From: Caenorhabditis remanei
Taxonomy: Eukaryota > Nematoda > Chromadorea > Rhabditida > Rhabditidae
Direction of reading: 5' to 3'
NCBI RefSeq assembly: GCF_010183535.1
Contig: NC_071333.1
Location: 9,918,587-9,982,586, forward strand
Length of the DNA stretch: 64,000 nucleotides
Below are positions 1-7,960 of this stretch, one piece after another (position 1 is the first letter of the stretch; each line of letters starts with the position of its first letter). A program made the translations under genes and the position numbers. Under the pieces are notes generated by a model. The model ran no database searches and had not been told where the DNA came from. It saw nothing but the letters and a program-made list of their open reading frames with translations.

Positions 1-888
1 AATTCCAGTTTTTCGAATTTTTCGAGTTGAGTCACTTCGAGACATCGTAACTCGGTCAATTTAAGAGCAATCTTTTCAAACTAAAGTGTAATCGCAAGAT
101 ATAGACCAAGGCTGTATAAAAGGTAACAGACTCATGTTTCCAGCTGTGACTCCTGAATTACTATAAATGAAAATGTGAAAATTTGCACTTCTCATGAAAT
201 CAGAAAGTGGTCATTTTCGAAAAAAACGTATTTGGGAGACCATGTCTATCTGATTGCCAGTGACAAATAAGGTATATATACGTATTCAAATATATGGCTC
301 GCCTTTCATTCCAGAGACTTATTTTCATTTTTTCAGTTTTTCAGTCTAACTTCATGTATAGGGATACGTCAATTCCTTAAAAATAAATTCAGCGCGTTTG
401 GTGAATTCTCAGTTTTTGTGTTAGACGGCTATCACAATACTTTAAAAACTGATTTAATCTAAAATATCATTATACCATTTGTTCGAAACTAACCATCAAC
501 TCTCCAGTGGAAAAACCGCACGTATCCCTATACATGAAGTTAGACTGAAAAACTGAAAAAATGAAAATAAGTCTCTGGAATGAAAGGCGAGCCATATATT
601 TGAATACGTATATTTACCTTATTTGTTACTGGCAATCAGATAGACATGGTCTCCCAAATACGTTTTTTTCGAAAATGACCACTTTCTGATTTCATGAGAA
701 GTGCAAATTTTCACATTTTCATTTATAGTAATTCAGGAGTCACAGCTGGAAACATGAGTCTGTTACCTTTTATACAGCCTTGGTCTATATCTTGCGATTA
801 CACTTTAGTTTGAAAAGATTGCTCTTAAATTGACCGAGTTACGATGTCTCGAAGTGACTCAACTCGAAAAATTCGAAAAAATGGAATT
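1..888. repeat. Large near-perfect inverted repeat (foldback element), left edge cut by window
   Basis: Positions 1-369 are the reverse complement of 520-888, with every paired position summing to 889, so no net insertion or deletion separates the arms. The unpaired centre, 370-519, is about 150 bp. Only scattered mismatches were seen (for example near 273 against 616, and at the outer end near 8/881). No open reading frame of note lies in it, so it is most likely a non-autonomous DNA transposon (MITE or foldback type) or a recent inverted duplication. Because the arm begins at base 1, the true outer terminus and any target-site duplication cannot be seen on the left. On the right the homology stops at about 888. 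Confidence 0.9.
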
Positions 889-2015
889 GTGTCTGCCATT
901 CTCTGGAAACTCAAAAGGGGCACGTAAGATTTTTATTTTGTTCTAGTTGGGGTAAGGGCTATTATTTTCCAAAATATCTAAGAAATCCCAGCGTTACACC
1001 CTGGGTCATTCCCATGTTAGGAATCCATTTTGTGTTTATCCTGACGTCTCAGATAGTTTCACAATCGAAACTTTTTTATTAGCTCGGCACATGTCTTACA
1101 ATTGCGCTCCACCGAAACTCCCTTTAAAAATGTCTCTTTTTCTCTGCGTCTGTCAATTTTGGACACAATTTTCTCGCAGTTTCGGTAGAGCGCGGTTGTA
1201 AGAAGTGTGTCGTGCTGATACTCTATCAGTCAATAAACCAAACATTCGTTGAATGAAGAAAGCACTCATATAAGGGAAGGAAAACATATTTTTCTGATCA
1301 ACTCTAGCGAAAAATAAGAGAAATACAATTTTTGGGTCATCATCCAATCTAACTACATCTTACTCATCTCAGTATCAATCACAACAAAATCGCTTTATAG
1401 TGTGACGTTTGTTGGGAATAACTTATGATGCGTAGGTGGAAAAAAGACAAACTCAGGACAAAACAGAATAAACGAAGAAGCTTGGAAAAACTACGAGAAA
1501 TTTGAAAAAGGGTGTTTTCTAGAAAATAACTACCTGCGAAAACTAAATTGTGAAACTTGACAAAGAGTAATGTTTACTCAATTACTTCTATCAGATACTT
1601 CTCTTCGGAAAACGGTCGTGTTTAACAAAAAATCAAAATCGGTAACAGAGCTGATTCAAATCAGTCTTATTTGTAGTTTTCAACCTAACATTAAATTAGT
1701 TATGTATAATTTATCAATAAATTGTATGCTGCAGTAGTCAATTGTTAACCTGAACTTGGAATCTCTACCCGATAAACAATGTTTCTTATTCATTCATAAC
1801 ACGGAGTTTCAACCAATTGCCGCTCACCGTTTTGCACTGCACTATGGGGGCTGAATGAGTCATCAACATGGTACAACTTCAATTTATAGTTTTGAAAATC
1901 TTCTTATCTCTGCTCATTTCTTCTCTTTATCTTGTTTCTCCATGTTTTTCGTGCTATTACGTGATAGCATTATCCCGCCCATTAACGGAATCTTCCCGCC
2001 CTACACAAATCATGC
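889..2015. other. Intergenic region upstream of the first peptide gene
   Basis: AT-rich sequence between the foldback element and the first neuropeptide gene. Apart from the hairpin at 1085-1213 and a TATA-like box at its right end, I see no supported gene. Short open frames here lack codon character or splice context. It presumably contains the promoter of the gene starting at 2094. Confidence 0.6.
1085..1213. repeat. Imperfect hairpin-forming inverted repeat
   Basis: About 34 bases around 1086-1120 (core GCGCTCCACCGAAACT) recur as the imperfect reverse complement around 1177-1212 (core AGTTTCGGTAGAGCGC), separated by roughly 55 bp. I count about 29 matches in 34. The GC-rich arms stand out in AT-rich surroundings. 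It looks like the remnant of a short dispersed palindromic element. No coding capacity is evident. Confidence 0.7.
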
Positions 2016-2023
2016 TATAAAAA
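2016..2023 (+). promoter_or_regulatory. TATA-like box of the first peptide gene
   Basis: TATAAAAA lies 78 bases upstream of the ATG at 2094. A similar TATA-like element lies at comparable spacing in front of the two following peptide genes, which supports a core-promoter role by inference. Confidence 0.55.
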
Positions 2024-2093
2024 CGATAGGCTCTGAACGCGTTTCAATTTTCTACCACCCTTTACGTCACAGGATCTGAACATATCCAACAAA

Positions 2094-2765
2094 ATGTTCA
2101 AGGTGGTTCGCTACCTGTTCGTCTTGGCTTGTGTATGTATTGCGGTGGACTACCTTTTTTCTCAAGGGAACAAATCTTCTGATGTAAGTTATACATGATG
2201 TCTTCTACGATCCTTGATCATTATTTTTTCAGGGCGGCAAAAACCGTGATGTCAATGCAGATGGTAATGATATCACTATATTATAATTTTAGTTTCAAAA
2301 GCATCCTGTTTTTCAGGGAATGCGGAGGATGTCTCTGTTTGGAGAAACTTAGATGGAATCAATTTTCAAGCATGGGGCAGAAAGTTGAAAGATTTGCCGG
2401 ACGAGATTGTCGAAAAAACAGAAGAGACTCGTACCAAGCGTTCAGAGACTACAACCCAATCAACAGTGGAGAACGGAAGGCGGTATATTACCATTGACAT
2501 CAGAAAAACCTTCATGGGACGTATATCGGCGGCGTCTTTCATATCCTGGCCATGGTACCCGGTTGATTCGAGGCTCGTGGGCTTTCCTTTTGGTGGAAGA
2601 GGTCAAATGAAACACATTTATGGAGAGGATATCAAAAAGAAACGGTCCCTCGCAATTGGCAGATCATTCTGGCGTCCAGGAAAACGTTTTTCTCGATTTT
2701 CTCGCATTGGATCAGGCAACGCCATTACAAAGTTGGTGCGATTCTCAAACTTGGATAATAATTGA
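2094..2765 (+). CDS. RPamide-family neuropeptide precursor (SLAIGRSFWRP-amide)
   Basis: Three exons fit by phase: 2094-2183, 2233-2263 and 2317-2765 (tga at the end). The first exon encodes a hydrophobic secretion signal (MFKVVRYLFVLACVCIAV). The mature peptide is near the carboxyl end: KKR, then SLAIGRSFWRPGKR, where glycine plus dibasic GKR predicts cleavage and amidation to SLAIGRSFWRP-amide. This matches the pattern of the Caenorhabditis RPamide peptides (NLP-2/22/23: S-x-A-x-G-R-x-G-F-R-P-GKR), although Gly-Phe is replaced by Phe-Trp. The spacer contains an aromatic run (SWPWYP) and another KR site. The product would be released from dense-core vesicles to act on a GPCR. It heads the tandem cluster and has an AATAAA about 70 bases after the stop. 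It may be a diverged nlp-2-type gene; I cannot assign a symbol. Confidence 0.82.
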
Positions 2766-2907
2766 ATTCTGTATTTTTGTCTATACTTCAATCTGATTAC
2801 TGTCCTTACTATTCTCTGATTTTTTGAAACTTCAATAAATCATTTGTTGAGTAACACTATACTACTGTATTTTGTAGGGGCGTACCTGGGACCATTCGTA
2901 TCAGTGG

Positions 2908-2919
2908 TTGACTCCGCCT
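2908..2919 (+). promoter_or_regulatory. Shared upstream element TTGACTCCGCCT (copy before nlp-23)
   Basis: The 12-mer TTGACTCCGCCT is 165 bases before the nlp-23 ATG and occurs again, identical, at 4178-4189 before nlp-22. A related CTCCGCC...TGAG lies before the peptide gene at 7258. Exact repetition in two otherwise dissimilar AT-rich upstream regions suggests a conserved cis element. Function is inferred only. Confidence 0.55.
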
Positions 2920-2990
2920 GAGTAGTAGAAAATTGCATCCTATAAGATTTTGTTCTGGACTACAAAACCACGCCCACAGTAGCCGAAAAG

Positions 2991-2999
2991 CATAAAAGG
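2991..2999 (+). promoter_or_regulatory. TATA-like box of nlp-23
   Basis: CATAAAAGG lies 93 bases upstream of the nlp-23 start and downstream of the shared 12-mer, giving the same order (12-mer, TATA, ATG) as in nlp-22. Confidence 0.45.
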
Positions 3000-3083
3000 G
3001 GTAGGAAAAGCAAGGTGTCATTGTCACCTAGGAAAAACAAGCTCTGCAGCTTTCAACCACTGCAGGTTCCCAGTCATCAAACA

Positions 3084-3636
3084 ATGAAGCTCGCCTTCCT
3101 CTTGGTCTTCATGGCCTTGCTTGCCATCTCGGCATGTGCAATCGACGGAGAATTCAAACCATTCATGGTAAGTAATATTAATACTCTTAGGAAAATATGA
3201 CTGTTATATTCTTCTCTTTAAGGAGAAGAGACACTGGCGCCCAGTAAACCTCCACTATGCCCAACCATGGGAATCGGAGTTGGAATCGGATGAGACCAGT
3301 GACGCAAAGTTGGATGAACTTTGCAGAAACTACATTGAGTCCATCCCCCGCCGAAATGGACGCTCCGGTCAGGATGATTCCATCAATACCAACGACGAGG
3401 AGGATGAGAGCCGTGAGCTCGAAGGAGCATCGGGCAACTTCAAACTGGCTAAGCGTCTCTACATCAACCGTGATGGATTCCGCCCAGCCAAGCGTTCCAT
3501 GGCCATCGGCAGAGCTGGAATGCGTCCAGGAAAGCGCGGATTTGTTTTAGCCGGACTCCGCGGAAAGAAATCGCTCGTCCCATTCGAGGAGATCTACTCG
3601 ACCGATGACGATCGTGTCTACTCTGACAATCAATAA
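3084..3636 (+). CDS. nlp-23: NLP-23 neuropeptide precursor, RPamide family
   Basis: Two exons: 3084-3167 (28 codons, ends in phase 0) and 3223-3636. Exon 1 encodes the signal peptide (MKLAFLLVFMALLAISACA). After an acidic spacer come tandem peptides delimited by KR sites: LYINRDGFRPAKR, SMAIGRAGMRPGKR and GFVLAGLRGKK, then an acidic tail. The second matches the NLP-23 peptide of C. elegans as I remember it. The first has Ala rather than Gly before KR, so it should be released with a free carboxyl end, not an amide. The third could yield GFVLAGLR-amide. Codons in the mature region are GC-biased and C-ending, unlike the flanks, as expected for a conserved gene. It sits between two paralogues on the same strand, each with its own TATA-like box, so independent transcription is more likely than an operon. 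Confidence 0.93.
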
Positions 3637-4177
3637 TTGATTGCATTTTCTTTCAATTCTCGCAATCTCTGAAATGCTGTGTGTGTTACTAAAATAAATG
3701 ATCATTTGTTGCTGTGCTTTTGAATTAAAAAAAAAGAAAAATTTGAAATCCGTCTTGGTTTAGCTACATCGATAGCCCTTAATGAATAGGCATTCAAAAA
3801 GAGATTTCCAGATAAACACATGCGCTTTCTCTCCAAAAACTTCGATTTCGTCTTTGATAGTTGTCTAGTCCATCCCTTATCATAAATCCTTTGTTAAACA
3901 GTTGTGGACACCTTTTGAAGTCATTTCTGTATAGAATCTTTACACTAATTGTACAACCAGATGGTCCTGCCGGTACAATACAGTTTATACCGTAACCTCA
4001 TACGTCACCGGTCCGAAATAGTTTTCTGAACCTGATCATTATAACATGTCCAATTTTCTCAGAAAAAGGCGTGTCAAACGACCTTTTTAATGTGTTTCTC
4101 GCGTGCTGCTCCAGATTAAACCAAAATTTAATCAATGGTTTCGTAAAACCCATAACCGGTTCCGGTGTTGTGACCGT
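3637..4177. other. Intergenic spacer between nlp-23 and nlp-22
   Basis: Holds the nlp-23 3' end (an AATAAA lies about 60 bases after the stop) and the distal nlp-22 upstream region. No gene or repeat is visible. Confidence 0.6.
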
Positions 4178-4189
4178 TTGACTCCGCCT
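4178..4189 (+). promoter_or_regulatory. Shared upstream element TTGACTCCGCCT (copy before nlp-22)
   Basis: Identical to the copy at 2908-2919. Here it is 127 bases before the ATG and about 50 bases before a TATA box. Confidence 0.55.
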
Positions 4190-4239
4190 TAACTCTAACT
4201 TCGCATAATCTGGAATAGTCTCTTGCTCAGGCTGAAAAG

Positions 4240-4247
4240 TATATAAA
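4240..4247 (+). promoter_or_regulatory. TATA box of nlp-22
   Basis: TATATAAA, 76 bases before the nlp-22 ATG. It is the strongest TATA match in the cluster. Confidence 0.6.
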
Positions 4248-4315
4248 CCCGATTTTCGACAGTGTTAACCACCCTTCTCAACTCTCCCGGACTCGTTGAC
4301 TACAACTTGTCCAAA

Positions 4316-4760
4316 ATGCCGCGCTTGATGCTCTTCTTCTGCATCGCGCTCATTGCGAACCAAGGAATCGCTCTTCACCAACCGGTCTACGATCAAGATG
4401 TGAGTTTTGGGAGATAATACAATACTTTTAGACAATTCTAGGTATAGGGGCGAAATAATCTATTTTGTATAAATCAGAAGACTTAAGAGTAGGAATAGTT
4501 CCATTATCTACTTAACACATAGAAATGTTTAATTGCTGACTCCTATTCAAACTATATCGTTTCAGGACGACATCAACGTCGTTCAAAGCGCCGGAGGCTT
4601 CCACCTCGTCAACGAGGACCGCGTCATCAGCGTCGAACCAGTCGAGGCTCGTCTCAGCTTCGAGAGACTTCGTGCTCTTCCGATCATGAAGAAGTCCATC
4701 GCCATCGGACGCGCCGGATTCCGTCCAGGAAAACGCACCGTCGACATCTACGACTTCTAA
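4316..4760 (+). CDS. nlp-22: NLP-22 neuropeptide precursor (SIAIGRAGFRP-amide)
   Basis: Two exons: 4316-4399 (28 codons, phase 0, the same gene structure as nlp-23) and 4566-4760. A signal peptide (MPRLMLFFCIALIANQGIA) is followed by a spacer and a single peptide, KK-SIAIGRAGFRPGKR, giving SIAIGRAGFRP-amide after cleavage at KK/KR and Gly-donated amidation. The peptide is identical to C. elegans NLP-22 as I recall it. That peptide is known from the RIA interneurons, where it promotes quiescence during larval lethargus. The precursor is only 92 residues and ends TVDIYDF right after the peptide. Coding bases are strongly C-ending at third positions, suggesting high expression or strong constraint. 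AATAAA follows at about 4855. Confidence 0.96.
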
Positions 4761-5416
4761 CTTTCTCAATGAAGATAAATCCGGTACTTTTCCGGATCCC
4801 GTGTTAATTTCATTCTTCATTACAATGTCGTATCTATTGTCTTATCATCATCGAAAATAAACGATTCACTGTTACTCTGACGAACACCCACTCAGAAAAC
4901 TCTATTTATAGAAAAACCACTGTAAATCTAAAATAACTTTTGAGGAGCCAATGCAAATGGAATGAGATCATAAAAATAGTACAGTGGTTTGCCCACAACT
5001 TTGTGGGGTTTTCAGCGCCAGACTAATTCGGACACAATTAAACGCCCTTAAATATGGCATGAGAAAGTGAAGCGAAGTTGGAAAACTCAAAGAAAATTAG
5101 TCTGCTTTCAGTTGACGTTTCAGTCTCCGTTTTCTCAGACTTCTGTTCACACAGGTCTGAAGTGTTTGTTTCGACGGTTTTCAATTTTTAGAAGTTAACG
5201 ATAGAGAGGTTAGGTACCAGGGATAAAACAGCATGTCTTCTGTAACTTAATATCAGAACAAATCTTACTAGGAGTTTTGATAATAGTCAGATATAGATAT
5301 TTTCTCGTCAAATTCGTGATCGTTAACTATGTGTAAAAGCCCGCTATATCTTCTCATCCTCCAAAGACGTATTGGTTTTGAGAAAAGTGATTTTATTTAT
5401 TGCAGCAACTTGGAAA
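4761..5416. other. Intergenic region after nlp-22
   Basis: AT-rich spacer of about 650 bases with the nlp-22 polyadenylation signal at its left end and a splice-acceptor-like TTTATTGCAG about ten bases before the next ATG (5417), which could be a spliced-leader site. No gene seen. Confidence 0.55.
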
Positions 5417-6672
5417 ATGAGGTTCATGATATTACTGCCTACTTTGATTGTTCTCTACTTTGGAGTCGCTAGCACTCTTCCCATTGCGGTATGTTGAGAG
5501 ACAATCTCTCATATACTATATATTGTTTTTAGGATGTACGCGCTAATGTGAGCATCAGCTTCCCGTTGGTTCTTCCAACCAAGACTGTCATCTCTGATAA
5601 GTCCAGAGCAAAGATCGAGAAGTATGTAAAACGATCCATTTTAACATAACAATGTTTTTTTATTGCAGACATGTCGCCAAGATAATAAGAGACGCTCAAA
5701 AAGCTCCTTTCCGTTACGGAAAGCGTTCGGGAATAAGCTCTGGAGGTGTTCTTGGCTGGTCTTCAGACATCTTGAATAGCCGTTCTGGAGACTATACTTA
5801 CTCTTCCTTTCGTGCCCCATGGTACCCGAAAGCATACTCAAACTACCGTTACGACACGTCGAGAAAGGAGTTTTTTCCGTCTTTCTCATCTTTTACTGGC
5901 AATTCAGTTGTTCGTTTTGTTGAGAATATATTATTGAGGTTTGCATTTGGTAGTGAGTAAATCAAGTTTCAACATCAACTTCCAGAGACCGCCATCATCA
6001 AATGAATCAAATGAAGCACTTGATGAGTTTGTCTCCACCAGTTTTGGCTGGAGCAGATAAGATGGCAGAAGTTGGAAAACTTCTACGCATGGTGGAATTG
6101 TTGGAAAACTCTCAAAATAGTGCACCATTGTGAGTTTTGAAAACATAAAAAAGTAGACCGAATTTTTGAACCTGCGAACCCAAATTGGAAAAAAATTCCT
6201 CTCTCAAAATAGTTTTCAAAAATATTCTCATCTATCGCAATTATATTTCTTGATTTCGTTTTGAGTGACTGGATGGGAAGAAAAACATCAAAGTTCAATT
6301 CACAGTGAATATGATATCACTTCAAATTTTCCATCCTTAAATATTCATCATCAATTAATCTGTTCACTTCTTCAGAAAGAATATCAACAAATTCTACCGT
6401 ACTTCGACTTTCACTCGTGCCCGTCCCGGAAAACGCAGTGCTCTTTTGCAAAAGATGCAGGAAGTGCCAAAGGGGTTCAAGGAACCAGCTGTTTTTTTGA
6501 GTCCCTCGGGGTAAGAATGCCCATCAATCAGCTGGACTGAAAGGTTTTTTCCAGGCAAAAAAGTGGTGACGCAAGCACCGGGCTCAACGGGACTACGGTA
6601 CCTCATAAAAAGTCTGTGGCATTGGGAAAAGGGTTCCGACGAGGAAATCGCCAGCCGATTGGATACAATTAG
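5417..6672 (+). CDS. Divergent neuropeptide precursor of the RPamide cluster, six exons
   Basis: Phase-consistent exons: 5417-5488, 5533-5621, 5669-5938, 5986-6129, 6376-6510 and 6555-6672 (tag). Each junction has GT/AG; the donor at 5939 (GTTTGC) is weak. The first exon encodes a signal peptide (MRFMILLPTLIVLYFGVAS). Candidate peptides: QK-APFRYGKR (APFRY-amide), ...STFTRARPGKR (an RP-amide end), and near the carboxyl end KK-SVALGKGFRRGNR. The last lines up with the family pattern SxAxGRxGFRPGKR but has Lys for Arg, loses Pro, and has GNR instead of GKR, so it should no longer be processed. Position in the cluster and this relic support common descent with nlp-22/23. The precursor is far longer than its neighbours (about 275 residues) and is poorly conserved in style. 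Part of it may be evolving freely. Confidence 0.65.
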
Positions 6673-7164
6673 ATATCCAAAAAGAGCAATAAATCAACAA
6701 GGAAGCATTCGAATGACAATTTCTGTCCCTTTCCTTCTCTTCTTGAGTGTCCCTCTCTTTTTTCTGATGTTCCTGAATGCTCTATTATCCTATTCGCTTC
6801 CTCTTGATGATTGCTTTCCCGTTAAACGAATAAAAAAAGTTATGCTCTCTCTTCCCATCTCTACAACAAACTCATGCGTTTTCCCGCATGATTGCCTTCA
6901 CCACGAGGTCCTCCGATAAGTAATCCATTTTCTTCTTCTGAATTGCGGAAATCAAAAAAAAAGAATGTGTGTTCTGCGCACGTCTCTCAACATTTTCTTC
7001 ATGTGCTTTTCCTCTTTTTTTCGGAAAAAAAGAAAGGAGAAGAAGAAGAAGATGAAAAATGGTGAACGTCAGATGACGAGGCCAAACATCGGTCCTGTCA
7101 AGACTCATTTTCGAATCTGTTGAATTACTGCCTTTTTCCAGACATCTGAAGTGCTTGCGCAAAG
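6673..7164. other. Intergenic region between two peptide genes
   Basis: Low-complexity A- and G-rich runs (around 7019-7060) and pyrimidine-rich stretches. A long open frame crossing it on the minus strand is low-complexity and unsupported. Likely upstream region of the gene at 7258. Confidence 0.55.
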
Positions 7165-7171
7165 CTCCGCC
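7165..7171 (+). promoter_or_regulatory. Element CTCCGCC upstream of the fifth peptide gene
   Basis: GCTCCGCCCCCTGAG resembles GACTCCGCCTGAG before nlp-23, with two added C residues, 93 bases before the ATG. It is a weaker version of the shared element. Confidence 0.35.
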
Positions 7172-7257
7172 CCCTGAGCACTTTGCTCCTCCCATTCTTT
7201 CATTCTCAATCTTCATTCGCCTAACAGAATCTCGACAGTGAGGGCCGACCTTCCACC

Positions 7258-7747
7258 ATGAATTCGTGTCTCATTTTACTCTTTCTCGGTTCTGTGATCC
7301 TTGCTGATGCAAACTTGCATCCAACTGAGCCTTCCGCTGATTGGAGAGAGCAAATGATGGCTTCAACAAAGCCATCCTTGCCGGACTGGATTATGAACAA
7401 GCTCCCAGGACAAAAGTCCCGTCTTCCGACAGGCTACTTTAATACGGACGATCAAATGCGCCGTAACGAACTAGCTTATCTTGAGAAGATGGACCGTGAG
7501 CGCGGAAACAGCAGAGCACAGAAAAATGAAGCTGATGAGATTAACATGGAGAAACGCCGCAATCTTCTCGTCGGACGTTATGGTTTCCGCATCGGAAAGA
7601 GATCCGATGATGAGAATCTCAAGTAAGTTGACTTAAAATTCATCTAACAGACTTGTTTCTCATCATGTCTATTTTAGTGAGGATGACTACCGCGAGCTTC
7701 TCTCCGAGACTGAACAACAACCGGAGCATCGTAACTTTGTCCAATAA
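7258..7747 (+). CDS. Neuropeptide precursor (NLLVGRYGFRI-amide), RPamide relative
   Basis: Two exons, 7258-7622 and 7678-7747 (taa), joined in phase 2. It has a signal peptide (MNSCLILLFLGSVILADA), an acidic and basic spacer, then EKR-RNLLVGRYGFRIGKR and an acidic tail ending in HRNFVQ. GKR predicts NLLVGRYGFRI-amide or the form with an extra Arg. Aligned with SIAIGRAGFRPGKR it keeps G-R-x-G-F-R-x-G-K-R and changes only the terminal Pro to Ile. With its position beside nlp-22 this suggests a paralogue whose amidated end has changed, probably altering receptor choice. It converges with the unrecognised minus-strand gene, whose 3' exons lie about 200 bases away. I do not recall a certain C. elegans name. 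Confidence 0.85.
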
Positions 7748-7960
7748 AGAGTGCTCTCACCTCTTCCTGCTTTACTTGCAACCCAATTTAACTTTTGCTT
7801 TACTGTGCGCTTTTGATTTTACTAAGATTCCACAAATGCAACAATAATTTGTTCTCTAAATGGTGTTGAAAAACACAAAATCTCGGAAATAAAGGAGATA
7901 TGTTAATAGCCAGTGTGTTCTCATTTCAACTTTGCAAAAAAAAAACACACAAACACTTAC

